Below are positions 7,868 to 16,359 of a stretch of DNA of 64,000 bases, piece by piece. The notes beneath the pieces are model-generated. The model searched no databases and was not told where the DNA came from. It saw only the letters and a program-made list of their open reading frames with translations. The DNA lies in contig NZ_JAUYEY010000052.1 in assembly GCF_030689685.1 (NCBI RefSeq), positions 1 to 64,000 on the forward strand. Reading direction: 5' to 3'. How positions within the stretch are numbered: position 1 is the stretch's first letter; the number at the start of each line of letters is the position of its first letter. The translations under genes were made by a program, and so were the position numbers. This DNA comes from Polaromonas sp. (lineage in GTDB: Bacteria > Pseudomonadota > Gammaproteobacteria > Burkholderiales > Burkholderiaceae_C).

Positions 7868-9175
7868 TCAGTGCAACTTGATGCGCGGGCGGTAGGTGCG
7901 GTCAATCATTTCCGACAAGGTGATCAAGGCAGTTTTCTTCCAGCCGCCCAGCGCCAGCTGGTGCTGCTTGTGCAGGGCCCAGTACATGAGCTTGGCCAGT
8001 TGCCCTTCGACAAAAAAACTGCCCTTGGTCAGGCTGCCCATCAGGCTGCCGACCGAGGAGTATTCGGACAGCGAAACCAGCGAGCCCTGGTCCCGGAACA
8101 CAAAGGGCGCTACCTTCTCACCACGCTGCAGGCGCGGCAGCGCCTTTACCAGGTACATCGCCTGCTGGTAGGCGGCCTGGGCACGCGGTGGCACCCAGGT
8201 GCCATCGGGCTGCTGGCAGGCGGCGCAGTCGCCGAAGGCGTAAATGCTGGCATCTGCAGTTTGCAGGTTGCCGTTGACGATCAGCTGGTTCAGGCGATTG
8301 GTCTCCAGCGGCTGCGCGCCGCCCAGTGTTTTCAGGAAATCCCCGGCCTTGACGCCGGCGGCCCAGACCGTGAGGCTGGACGAGATCACCTTGCCGCTGG
8401 CCATCTTGAGGCTGCTTTCGGTGACCTCGACGACTTTTTCATTGGTGTGCACCTCGATGGCGAGCTTGCGCAACTCGCGCAGCGCCGATTCGCTCAGGCG
8501 CTCGGGCAGTTGCGCCAGCAGCCGCGGCGCGGCCTCCACCAGCACGATCTGCAAATCCTTTTCCGGGTGGATGTGGTCAAAGCCGTAGTTGGCCAGCATG
8601 CGCGCCGATGCATGCAGCTCGGCGGCCAACTCCACACCGGTGGCGCCGCCGCCGACGATGGCCACCGTCAGGCGGCCGCTGCCGGCGCTGCGCGGCACGG
8701 TCTGCGCACGTATGCAAGCGTTGATCAGGCGGTCGTTGAAGCGTTTGGCGGCCTGCGGGCTGTCCAGCTTGATCGTGTGTTCGGCCGCGCCCAAGGTACC
8801 GAAGTCGTTGGTCTGGCTGCCAACGGCAATCACCAGCGTGTCGTAGCCCAGTTCCTGCGCCGGTGTGATCTCGCGGCCGGCCTCGTCATGGCTGGCGGCG
8901 AGTTGCAGGGTTTTGCTGGCGCGGTCCAGGCCTTCAAGCCGGCCGAGGCGGAACTTGAAATGGTTCCAGCGCGCCTGCGCCAGGTACTCGATTTCCTCGG
9001 CATGGGTGTCAAAGCTGCCGGCCGCCAGCTGGTGCAGCAGCGGCTTCCAGACGTGGGTGCGTGCCGCATCGACCAGCGTGATCTCGGCCAGACCTTGTTT
9101 GCCCAAATGTTTGCCAAGCTGGGTGGCCAGCGCCAGCCCGCCGGCGCCCCCTCCGACGATGACGATGCGTTGCAT
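7868..9175 (-). CDS. ndh: Type II NADH dehydrogenase
   Basis: 435 residues from MQRIVIVGGGAGGLALATQLG (FAD GxGxxG). A second Rossmann motif for NADH, TVAIVGGGATGVELAAEL, is near residue 175. TVWAAGVKA and YAFGDCAA complete the FAD contacts. The C-terminal amphipathic region (LMYWALHKQHQLALGG) is the membrane-association part of NDH-2. The enzyme passes electrons from NADH to ubiquinone without proton pumping. The start at 9175 is preferred because the nucleotide-binding strand begins there and GAGGAAAAA precedes it. Confidence 0.9.
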   Translation of the reverse strand: MQRIVIVGGGAGGLALATQLGKHLGKQGLAEITLVDAARTHVWKPLLHQLAAGSFDTHAEEIEYLAQARWNHFKFRLGRLEGLDRASKTLQLAASHDEAGREITPAQELGYDTLVIAVGSQTNDFGTLGAAEHTIKLDSPQAAKRFNDRLINACIRAQTVPRSAGSGRLTVAIVGGGATGVELAAELHASARMLANYGFDHIHPEKDLQIVLVEAAPRLLAQLPERLSESALRELRKLAIEVHTNEKVVEVTESSLKMASGKVISSSLTVWAAGVKAGDFLKTLGGAQPLETNRLNQLIVNGNLQTADASIYAFGDCAACQQPDGTWVPPRAQAAYQQAMYLVKALPRLQRGEKVAPFVFRDQGSLVSLSEYSSVGSLMGSLTKGSFFVEGQLAKLMYWALHKQHQLALGGWKKTALITLSEMIDRTYRPRIKLH

Positions 9176-9332
9176 GAGTTTTTCCTCTCCGGCCTCAAGT
9201 GGCCGGCAATGTTGTTGTGGCTCCATGGTAACTGGCGGGGAGGGCTCGGGATGACAGATCAAGCGATGAATTTGCTATGAATTCAGTAGCTGACCGCCCA
9301 CGTCCACCAAGGGCTGGAGCCCGAAAACACTC

Positions 9333-10442
9333 TCAAGAACGAGAGGTTTTGGTTTTCCGGTAATTCCACCACGGCAACATCGCCCGCAGCGACAACACCT
9401 GTCCGCTTTGCGCGCGCTCGCCGCTGTAGCCGGGCAGACCGGTCAGCGTGTTCTGCCAGGCGGCGCTTTGCAGCTCAGCCAGCAGGGCCTGGACCGGCGC
9501 CTGCGGCAGCGCGGACTTCAGGCAAACCAGGTGATAACGCTCCTGCACCAGCGGCACGAAGTCCAGGCCTTTGTCACGCGCGGCCGCTTCGATGCCGAGC
9601 CCGGCATCGGCCGCGCCACTGGCCACCGCCTGGGCCACGGCGGTGTGCGATGGCTCCTGCGTGTCGTAGCCGCGCAGGCTGCCGGCGTCCAGCCCGTCTT
9701 GCGCCAGCAGTTCATCGAGCAGCACGCGGGTACCGGTGCCTTCAGCCCGGTTGATGTAGCGCAGGCCGGGTTGCTGCATGTCGGCCAGTTGCCGGATGCG
9801 GCGCGGGTTGCCTTTGGCCACGATCAGGCCCTGGCTGCGGTGCGCAAAACCGATCAGTTTGTGTTGACCCGGCTTGAGCAGGTTGCGGTAAGTGCGCGCG
9901 GCCAGCGTGCTTGTGCCCGGCCGGTCCAGCGTGTGAAAGCCCGCCATCATGCAGCGCCCGCTGTTGAGTGCGGCAATCGCGTCCACGCTGCCCATGAAAC
10001 GGATGTCCAGGTGCAGGCGGCGCGTGGCGGCCTCGTCCCGCAGTGCGCTCAGCGCGGCGTCATGGCTGGCGTACAGGGTCAACACATGGGCGTCATCGTC
10101 GAAGGCGGTGGAAAACGCGCGTTCAATGTCGCCGCGCAAGGCCTCGATCTGCGGCGCCAGCCGGGCCTGCGCCTGGCGCTCGGCCCACAGCAGTTTTTCG
10201 CCGAATTCGGTCAGTTGTGCGCGCTGGCCCTTGTCCCAGACGATCAGCGTGCGGCCCAGCGTCTGCTCCCATTTTTTGAGCGCGCCCCAGACGTGGCGGT
10301 AGGACAGGTCGAGCGCACGCGCGGCCTTCGAGATGGAGCCCTGCTCACGCACCGCGTGCAGCAGGTCCATCAGCGGGTTGCGGATCAGCGCGTCTTTGCC
10401 GCGTTCGGGCGACAGCAGGTAGGAGAGTTCGACTTTGTGCAT
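9333..10442 (-). CDS. ModE-type HTH regulator with periplasmic-binding-like domain
   Basis: 369 residues. The N-terminal 90 residues form a ModE-like winged helix (GSISKAARALDLSYRHVWGALKKWEQ, about 34-59). The remainder is a PBP-like ligand domain (LTLYASHDAALSAL, then GTGTRVLLDELL and SHTAVAQAVASGAADAGLG). This fusion is typical of regulators of molybdate or tungstate uptake. It is divergent from the tup operon across 135 bp, so it is probably its ligand-controlled regulator and autoregulated. Ligand specificity is inferred from the neighbours. Confidence 0.8.
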   Translation of the reverse strand: MHKVELSYLLSPERGKDALIRNPLMDLLHAVREQGSISKAARALDLSYRHVWGALKKWEQTLGRTLIVWDKGQRAQLTEFGEKLLWAERQAQARLAPQIEALRGDIERAFSTAFDDDAHVLTLYASHDAALSALRDEAATRRLHLDIRFMGSVDAIAALNSGRCMMAGFHTLDRPGTSTLAARTYRNLLKPGQHKLIGFAHRSQGLIVAKGNPRRIRQLADMQQPGLRYINRAEGTGTRVLLDELLAQDGLDAGSLRGYDTQEPSHTAVAQAVASGAADAGLGIEAAARDKGLDFVPLVQERYHLVCLKSALPQAPVQALLAELQSAAWQNTLTGLPGYSGERAQSGQVLSLRAMLPWWNYRKTKTSRS

Positions 10443-10577
10443 GGCAGGGGTGGGTACTGATTATCGGTGCAGCGCCGTACGACCCTGCCGCACCTATGCA
10501 CCAGGCTTCTTAGCTCGTGATTCCCGATGGCTCCCAGGGATGTGCCCGTCTACGATAGGCCCACCTTTCCGCTTTGC

Positions 10578-11339
10578 ATGAATACCTTCTCAGACAGCGT
10601 CAGCACGGCTTTTTCGCTCATTGCCTCCTTCGATCCCCTGCTCGGCAGCATTGTGTTGCGGTCGCTGGCCGTCAGTGCCAGCGCCTGTCTGATTGCCTGT
10701 AGCGTCGGCCTGGTGCTGGGCGCCTGGCTGGGCGTGGTGCGTTTTCGCGGGCGTGGCGCGGTGCTGACGCTGCTCAACACCCTGCTGGCCTTGCCTTCGG
10801 TGGTGGTCGGGCTGGTGGTTTACCTGTTGCTGTCGCGCTCCGGCCCCCTGGGGTTTCTCGGCTGGCTGTTTTCCTTCCAGGCCATGGTGCTGGCGCAGAC
10901 CGTGCTCGTGCTGCCGGTGGTCACGGCGCTGGTGCGCCAGACCATAGAGGACGCCGACCGCCTGCACGGCGAGCAGTTTCAGTCGCTGGGCGCAGGCAAG
11001 GGCATGCGCAGCCTGCTGCTGCTCTGGGACGAGCGTTACACCCTGCTCACGGTGCTGATTGCCGCCTTTGGCCGCGCCATCTCCGAGGTCGGCGCGGTGA
11101 TGGTGGTGGGCGGCAACATCGACGGCTTCACGCGCGTGATGACGACGGCGATTGCGCTGGAGACCAGCAAGGGCGACCTGCCGCTGGCGCTGGCGCTGGG
11201 CCTGCTGCTGCTGGCTGTGGTGCTGCTGCTCAATGTGCTGATTGCGCTGGTGCGTCGCTGGCGCGAACGTCTCGATGACGACTCGCCGCCCGACGGCGTG
11301 AAGCTGCTCGCAGCGCAGCCCCAGCGAGGCGGCGAATGA
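10578..11339 (+). CDS. tupB: Tungstate ABC transporter permease
   Basis: 253 residues with about six membrane segments and the EAA loop signature before the last helices (EQFQSLGAGKGMRSLLLLWDERY, then GRAISEVGAVMVVGGNI). It is of the tungstate/molybdate permease type. ATG 10578 is favoured by a short polar start before the first helix. Gene order here is permease, ATPase, receptor, while many tup operons begin with the receptor. Its stop overlaps tupC by four bases, implying translational coupling. Confidence 0.85.
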   Translation: MNTFSDSVSTAFSLIASFDPLLGSIVLRSLAVSASACLIACSVGLVLGAWLGVVRFRGRGAVLTLLNTLLALPSVVVGLVVYLLLSRSGPLGFLGWLFSFQAMVLAQTVLVLPVVTALVRQTIEDADRLHGEQFQSLGAGKGMRSLLLLWDERYTLLTVLIAAFGRAISEVGAVMVVGGNIDGFTRVMTTAIALETSKGDLPLALALGLLLLAVVLLLNVLIALVRRWRERLDDDSPPDGVKLLAAQPQRGGE

Positions 11340-12025
11340 GCCTGCTGTTTGAACTGAAGGCAGTGGGTGTGCATTACGGCAAGGTGCAGGCACTGAAAGC
11401 CTGCGGGCTGCGCATCCAGGCGGGCGAGCGCGTCGCGCTGGTCGGCTCCAATGGCAGCGGTAAAAGCACCTTGCTGCGCACCCTGCACGGACTGGTGCGG
11501 CCCAGCACCGGCAGCCTGCAGGTCGATGCGGCGGCGCGCCAGGCGATGTTGTTCCAGCACCCCTACATGCTGCGCGCCAGTGCCCAGACCAATGTGGCGC
11601 TGGGTCTGTGGCTCAAGGGTGCGGCCTGGAAAGAGGCCAGGGTGCAGGCCTTGCGCGCGCTCGAACGTGTTGGCCTGCTGGCACTGGCGCAGCGCAACGC
11701 CAAGGCCTTGTCGGGCGGGCAGCAGCAGCGCCTGGCCCTGGCGCGCGCCTGGGCGCTGCGGCCGGATGTGCTGCTGCTCGACGAACCGACGGCCAGCCTG
11801 GACCCGGCCGCCAAACGCGAGGTCGAAGCCCTGATGGCTGAATTTGCGCAGGCCGGCATGACGCTGATCTTCAGCAGCCACAACCTCGGCCAGGTCAAAC
11901 GCCTGGCCAGCCGCGTGATGTACCTGGAGCAGGGCCGCCTGCTGGCCGACCTGCCCACCCATGATTTCTTCAACGGCCCGCTGCCGCCTGAAGCCGAATT
12001 TTTTGTCAAAGGAGAACTTGTATGA
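11336..12025 (+). CDS. tupC: Tungstate ABC transporter ATP-binding protein
   Basis: 229 residues. Walker A is VGSNGSGKST (about 38-47), followed by a Q-loop in LFQHPYML, the signature LSGGQQQRLALARAW, Walker B LLLDEPTASLD and the switch His in SSHNLG. It powers TupB. The ATG overlaps the tupB stop, and its own stop overlaps the tupA ATG (ATGA), so the three are one translation unit. Confidence 0.88.
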   Translation: MSLLFELKAVGVHYGKVQALKACGLRIQAGERVALVGSNGSGKSTLLRTLHGLVRPSTGSLQVDAAARQAMLFQHPYMLRASAQTNVALGLWLKGAAWKEARVQALRALERVGLLALAQRNAKALSGGQQQRLALARAWALRPDVLLLDEPTASLDPAAKREVEALMAEFAQAGMTLIFSSHNLGQVKRLASRVMYLEQGRLLADLPTHDFFNGPLPPEAEFFVKGELV

Positions 12026-12861
12026 ACCTCAGTCCTGTGTCCTCGCGTTTTTTCAATACTTTCAGAGCTATAGCCCTTGTCCCGCTTGCGCTGGCAGCTA
12101 CTGTTTCGATAGCGCAAACGCAGACCATCGTGATGGCTTCGACCACCTCGACCGAGCAGTCCGGCCTGTTCGGCACCTTGCTGCCGGCCTTCAAGCAGGC
12201 CAGTGGCATCGATATCAAGGTGGTGGCCCTGGGCACCGGCCAGGCCATCGACATGGGTCGCCGCGGCGATGCCGATGTGCTGTTTGTGCATGACCAGGTC
12301 GCCGAGGAAAAAGTCGTGGCCGAAGGGTTTGCCATCAAGCGTTTCCCGGTCATGTACAACGACTTCGTGCTGGTCGGCCCGGCCGCCGACCCGGCGAAAA
12401 CCAGAGGCAAGGACATCGTCGAGGCGTTGAAAAAACTCAACGCGGCCAATGCCAATTTCATCTCGCGCGGCGACAAGAGCGGCACCCACGCCGCCGAGCT
12501 GCGCTACTGGAAACACGCCGGTGTGGACAACCCGCAGTTCGCCAACTACAAAGCCTGCGGCTGCGGCATGGGCCCGGCGCTCAACATCGGCTCCTCTGCC
12601 AACGCCTATGTGCTGACCGACAGGGGCACCTGGCTCAGCTTCAAGAACCGCGGTGAGCTGGTGGTGCTGGTCGAGGGCGACACCCGCTTGTTCAACCAGT
12701 ACGGTGTGATGGTGGTCAACCCGGCCAAACACCCGAAAGTCAAGCTTGCCGAGGCACAGAAGTTTGTCGACTGGATTATTTCCCCGGCCGGCCAGGCATC
12801 GATTGCCAGCTACAAGATTGGCGGCGAGCAGCTATTCTTTCCGAACGCCCCGCGGCAGTAA
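12022..12861 (+). CDS. tupA: Tungstate-binding periplasmic protein
   Basis: 279 residues. A signal peptide covers about residues 1-32 and the mature protein starts near QTIVMASTTSTEQSGL, the oxyanion-binding TTS-T-x-x-SG motif of TupA. GDKSGTHAAE and NAYVLTDRGTW are further family blocks. It delivers tungstate to TupBC, supplying W-cofactor enzymes. Much of the hydrophobic core of the signal peptide (residues 14-31) is encoded by a copy of the dispersed AGCTA/ATAGC repeat. Confidence 0.88.
   Translation: MNLSPVSSRFFNTFRAIALVPLALAATVSIAQTQTIVMASTTSTEQSGLFGTLLPAFKQASGIDIKVVALGTGQAIDMGRRGDADVLFVHDQVAEEKVVAEGFAIKRFPVMYNDFVLVGPAADPAKTRGKDIVEALKKLNAANANFISRGDKSGTHAAELRYWKHAGVDNPQFANYKACGCGMGPALNIGSSANAYVLTDRGTWLSFKNRGELVVLVEGDTRLFNQYGVMVVNPAKHPKVKLAEAQKFVDWIISPAGQASIASYKIGGEQLFFPNAPRQ
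12059..12114. repeat. Dispersed AGCTA/ATAGC repeat inside tupA
   Basis: Shares AGCTATAGCCCTT, a GC-rich centre and CAGCTACTGTTTCGATAGC with the family. It is in frame and encodes the hydrophobic core FRAIALVPLALAATVSIA of the signal peptide. Confidence 0.55.
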
Positions 12862-12896
12862 GCAGCGCAGGGACGCCATGCAGGTGCTCCCATTCG

Positions 12897-12987
12897 AGCA
12901 GGGGCCGCAGGTCCGGCTCCGCCGGCCCGCAGGCGCAGCGGCCCCCTCGGGGGGCAGGGAGCGACACGTAGTGCGCGACCGTGGGGG
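12897..12987. repeat. GC-rich dispersed repeat, copy 3' of the AEC transporter gene
   Basis: On the minus strand it starts CCCCCACGGTCGCGCACT directly after the TAG of the transporter gene, then has the CTGCGCCTGCGGGC core. It fills most of the gap between convergent tupA and the AEC gene. No independent T-tailed terminator is seen there. Confidence 0.75.
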
Positions 12988-13893
12988 CTATCGCAACAAG
13001 CCCAGCGCAAACGGCAGGCTGACGATGCCCAGCAGGGTCGAGAGCGTGACCAGGCCGGCGACAAACGCGCCGTTGTAACCCATGCGGGCGGCCAACACGT
13101 AGCAGCTCGAGGCCGTCGGCAGCGCCGAAAACGACAGCAGCACGGTGGTCTGCACCGGTGACAGTCCGAACACCCAGGACAGGCCCAGGGCGATCAGCGG
13201 AATGAAGAAGTGGCGAATGGCCAGCAGCGACACCGCCAGGGTTTTGGCCGAGGCCAGCGAAGCGAACTGCATGCCCGCGCCGGCGGCCATCAGGCCCAGC
13301 GCCAGTGAGGCCGCGCCTATGCGCGTGACGGTGGGCTCCAGCCAGACCGGCATCTGGAAACCCAGCAGGTTGGCGGCCAGCCCGGTGGCGGTCGCAATGA
13401 TCAGCGGGTTGCGCACCAGCGCACCCCCAAAGCCGGTGTTCGCGCGCCGCGCCATGGGCCAGACCGCGCCCACGTTGAACAGCGGCACACAGACGCCGAT
13501 CAGCACCGCGATCAGCAGCAGGCCTTCGGCGCCGGCCAGGCGCTCGGCCAGCGCCAGTGCGATGAAGGAGTTGAAGCGGAAAGCGACCTGCGCACTGGCG
13601 GCGTGTTCTCGCCTGTCGATGTGTGCGCCCAACCAGGGCAGATAGGGCAGTGAGTAGGCGAGGGCGATGCCCAGCACACCCATGGTCAGCCCGGCGGCGA
13701 TCAGGCTGGAGGCGGCGCCCAGGTCCAGCGGGCTCCTGACGATGGAGTGAAACAGCAGGACCGGGAACAGGAAGTAATACACCAGGCTTTCCACCTGCTG
13801 CCAGACCGTGCGGTTCAGGGCGGTGTAACGACAGACCAGGTAACCACACAGAATCAGCGAGAAATCGGGAAAAAGAAGTTGCGCGTAGTTCAC
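12988..13893 (-). CDS. AEC family (auxin efflux carrier-type) transporter
   Basis: 301 residues, nearly all hydrophobic, with about ten predicted membrane segments in two groups. The family features ALNRTVWQQVESLVYYFLFPVLLF and NPLIIATATGLAANL are present. AEC proteins export or import small organic acids; the substrate is unknown. GTG at 13893 is taken as the start because the first helix (LLFPDFSLILCGYLV) follows at once; no strong ribosome site is visible. It is divergent from a Bug receptor gene. Confidence 0.8.
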   Translation of the reverse strand: MNYAQLLFPDFSLILCGYLVCRYTALNRTVWQQVESLVYYFLFPVLLFHSIVRSPLDLGAASSLIAAGLTMGVLGIALAYSLPYLPWLGAHIDRREHAASAQVAFRFNSFIALALAERLAGAEGLLLIAVLIGVCVPLFNVGAVWPMARRANTGFGGALVRNPLIIATATGLAANLLGFQMPVWLEPTVTRIGAASLALGLMAAGAGMQFASLASAKTLAVSLLAIRHFFIPLIALGLSWVFGLSPVQTTVLLSFSALPTASSCYVLAARMGYNGAFVAGLVTLSTLLGIVSLPFALGLLR

Positions 13894-13917
13894 CCGGTGA
13901 GAATAACGCAAGCCATG

Positions 13918-13970
13918 GGACCCTCTGCCTGACTCGCGCCGCGCATGGCGGGAGTCAGGCAGAGGGTCCC
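13918..13970. repeat. Perfect 19-bp inverted repeat in a divergent promoter region
   Basis: GGGACCCTCTGCCTGACTC at 13918-13936 and its exact complement at 13952-13970, with a 15-base spacer. There is no T-run on either side, so it does not look like a standard terminator. It abuts MITE-like copy 2. The 13894-14226 gap holds only this hairpin, the MITE-like copy and about 90 bp before the Bug gene. Confidence 0.85.
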
Positions 13971-14138
13971 CAGGAGCCTGGGCGGCAGAAGGTAGGTCGG
14001 CTGCAAAGCGGCCGCGTCGGTCCATTTTTCACCGACTTTTTGCCCCATAGCTGCGGCTATGGCGCTGCAAACCCGGCAAAAACTGTCCTCGCCGGGGCCA
14101 CTTTTCGCTTCGACGCCTTCTGCCGCCCAGACTCCTAG
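13971..14138 (-). repeat. MITE-like repeat, copy 2 (inverted relative to copy 1)
   Basis: 168 bp with the same ends; the left edge is CAGGAGCCTG instead of CTAGGAGCCTG and the right end is GACTCCTAG. The internal sequence reads as the complement of copies 1 and 4. It lies upstream of the Bug receptor gene. Confidence 0.9.
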
Positions 14139-14226
14139 GGGATTGCCCTTATGCGTTATCCACAAGAGGCAGGCACGTTGCTTGCGTTTAGGATATCCCC
14201 TGTTCTTTTTTTTAAGGAAGTTAGCC

Positions 14227-15201
14227 ATGCAACGTCGTTATCTGCTCACCCTCTCCGCGCTGACGCTGGCCACCGCCGCGGCAGGTTCGGCCTTTGCCCA
14301 GCCCTATCCCAACAAGGTCATCAAGCTGCAGGTGCCTTTTGCACCGGGCGGCACCACCGACATCGTCGCCCGCGTGATTGCCGAGCCGCTGGGCAAGGCG
14401 CTCGGTCAGAACGTCATCGTTGAAAACAAGGCCGGTGGCGGCGGCGTGGTGGGTGCACTGGAAACCGCCCGCGCCACACCGGACGGCTACTCCCTGGGCA
14501 TGGCCACCGTGTCCACCACGGCGGCCAATCCGGCCATCAATCCGAAAATCCCGTACAACACACTGACCGATTTCACGCCCATCATCAACATTGCAGCCAC
14601 GCCCAACATCATCGCGGTCCACCCGAGCTTTCCGGCGCGCAATTACAAGGAGTTCCTTGCTGAACTCAAGAAGAACCCCGGCAAGTACTCTTACGCCTCC
14701 TCAGGCACGGGCGGCATTGGCCACCTGCAGACCGAGTTGTTCAAAAGCCTGAGCGGCACCTTCATCACGCACATTCCTTACCGCGGCGCCGGCCCGGCCC
14801 TGAACGACACCGTGGCCGGCCAGGTGCAGATCATTTTTGACAACATTCCGTCGGCACTGCCCTTCATTCAGCAAAAACGCCTGATCCCCATTGTGGTGGC
14901 CGCGCCGACCCGCCTGGCGGTGTTGCCTGACGTGCCGACCTTCAAGGAAGTGGGGCTGGAGCCTGTCAACCGCATGGCCTATTACGGCATCATGGGTCCC
15001 AAGGGCCTGCCGAAAGAGGTGGTCGACAAGGTCAGCGCAGCGGCCCTCAAGGCCTTGCAGGACCCGGCGGTGCGCAAGCGCATTGAAGACACTGGCTCCA
15101 TCATCGTGGGCAACTCGCCCGAGCAGTTCGCGGCGCAGATGAAGGCTGAGTTCGAGGTCTATAAAAAGGTCGTGACCAGCGCTGGCCTCAAGCTCGACTG
15201 A
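14227..15201 (+). CDS. Bug-type tripartite tricarboxylate transporter receptor
   Basis: 324 residues. Signal peptide 1-24 ends AGSAFAQ, and the mature protein is [24 protein letters not shown], the hallmark of Bug/TctC receptors. [25 protein letters not shown] and [13 protein letters not shown] are the ligand-loop motifs. These periplasmic proteins bind carboxylates such as citrate; no tctAB membrane genes are adjacent, so this is an orphan receptor as is common in Burkholderiales. It is followed by a strong terminator. Confidence 0.9.
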   Translation: MQRRYLLTLSALTLATAAAGSAFAQPYPNKVIKLQVPFAPGGTTDIVARVIAEPLGKALGQNVIVENKAGGGGVVGALETARATPDGYSLGMATVSTTAANPAINPKIPYNTLTDFTPIINIAATPNIIAVHPSFPARNYKEFLAELKKNPGKYSYASSGTGGIGHLQTELFKSLSGTFITHIPYRGAGPALNDTVAGQVQIIFDNIPSALPFIQQKRLIPIVVAAPTRLAVLPDVPTFKEVGLEPVNRMAYYGIMGPKGLPKEVVDKVSAAALKALQDPAVRKRIEDTGSIIVGNSPEQFAAQMKAEFEVYKKVVTSAGLKLD

Positions 15202-15235
15202 TCAGTGCGCGGGCCCGCAGCCCGCCGCGCACGCC

Positions 15236-15273
15236 CACCCCGCAGGTCTGGTGCCTGGCGGGGTGTTTTTTTT
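15236..15273 (+). terminator. Rho-independent terminator after the Bug gene
   Basis: CACCCCGC (15236-15243) pairs with GCGGGGTG (15258-15265), followed by eight T residues. Confidence 0.9.
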
Positions 15274-15320
15274 GTGCGGTGCCCGGCTTGTTGGCTGCGC
15301 ATTTTTGTTATCGTCGCTGC

Positions 15321-16223
15321 ATGCATCCCCAGAGCCAGTCCGGCATTGACACCTTCATCGACGCCTTGTGGCTGGAAGACGGCCTGTCAAAAAACACGCT
15401 GGCGGCCTATCGGCGCGACCTCTCGCTCTACGCAGTCTGGCTAGGCGCAAAAGAGCAGGGCGGGCGGGCGCTTGATGCGACGCAGGAGAGCGACATCCAC
15501 AGCTACTTCTTGGCGCGTCACAGCGCCACCAAGGCGACCTCGGCGAACCGCCGGCTCACGGTGTTCAAGCGTTACTTTCACTGGGCGCTGCGCGAGCGCC
15601 GGATCACGGCCGACCCGACGCTCAAGCTGCAGTCGGCCAAACAGGCGCTGCGCGTGCCCAAGCGGCTGTCCGAGGCCCAGATTGAGACGCTGCTGGCCGC
15701 GCCCAGCGAAGACACGGCGCTGGGCCTGCGCGACCGCGCCATGCTGGAGCTGATGTACGCCAGCGGCCTGCGCGTGAGCGAGCTGGTCGGGCTCAAGACC
15801 TTTCACACCAGCATGAACGAGGGTGTGCTGCGCGTCACGGGAAAGGGGGAGAAGCAGCGGTTGGTTCCGTTCGGCCAGGTGGCCCGTTTGTCGATCGAGC
15901 GTTACCTTGCCGAAGCCCGACCCGAGATTTTGAAAGGCCAGCAGACAGACGATTTGTTTGTCACGGCACGCGGCAGCGGCATGAGCCGCGTGATGTTCTG
16001 GATGCTGGTCAAGAAGTACGCGCTGCACGCTGGCATCAGCTCGCCGCTGTCGCCGCACACCCTGCGCCATGCCTTTGCCACGCACCTGCTGAACCACGGT
16101 GCCGACCTGCGCGCTGTGCAAATGCTGCTGGGCCACGCCGATATTTCCACCACCACCATCTACACGCATGTAGCGCGCGAGCGCTTGAAGGCCCTGCATT
16201 CGCGGCACCATCCGCGCGGGTAA
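15321..16223 (+). CDS. xerD: Tyrosine recombinase XerD
   Basis: 300 residues, the usual Xer length. It has an N-terminal core-binding SAM-like domain (about 1-105) and a C-terminal catalytic domain with Arg in YASGLRVSEL, Lys in TGKGEKQR, HTLRHAFATHLL, the His of LLGHADIS and the nucleophile Tyr in TTIYTHV. With XerC it resolves chromosome dimers at dif. ATG 15321 matches the family start, after the terminator of the preceding gene. No dif-like site was recognised in the window. Confidence 0.9.
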   Translation: MHPQSQSGIDTFIDALWLEDGLSKNTLAAYRRDLSLYAVWLGAKEQGGRALDATQESDIHSYFLARHSATKATSANRRLTVFKRYFHWALRERRITADPTLKLQSAKQALRVPKRLSEAQIETLLAAPSEDTALGLRDRAMLELMYASGLRVSELVGLKTFHTSMNEGVLRVTGKGEKQRLVPFGQVARLSIERYLAEARPEILKGQQTDDLFVTARGSGMSRVMFWMLVKKYALHAGISSPLSPHTLRHAFATHLLNHGADLRAVQMLLGHADISTTTIYTHVARERLKALHSRHHPRG

Positions 16224-16226
16224 CGT

Positions 16227-16332
16227 GGCCCCCACGTTCGCTCACTTCGTGTAGCTCTCTGCCCCCCAGGGGGGCCGCTGCGCCTGCGGCCCGGCAAAGC
16301 CGGTTCCGCGGCCCCTGCTTGAAAGGGAGAAG
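16227..16332. repeat. GC-rich dispersed repeat, copy 3' of xerD
   Basis: Starts CCCCCACGTTCGCTCACTTC four to five bases after the xerD stop and contains the CTGCGCCTGCGGCCCGGC core. It separates convergent xerD and the cyclopropane synthase gene. Confidence 0.75.
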
Positions 16333-16341
16333 AAAGAGTGT

Positions 16342-16359
16342 TGCCGCCCAGGCTCCTAG
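16342..16359. repeat. Solo end of the MITE-like repeat
   Basis: TGCCGCCCAGGCTCCTAG equals the right terminus of the 168-170 bp element, but no internal sequence or left end is nearby. Its CTAG provides the TAG stop of the minus-strand gene that ends at 16356. Confidence 0.8.

Noticed and set aside
7871-9280. 469-residue open frame opposite ndh
   Set aside because: It mirrors the ndh coding strand, has no recognisable domain and is an expected artefact of high-GC codon use.
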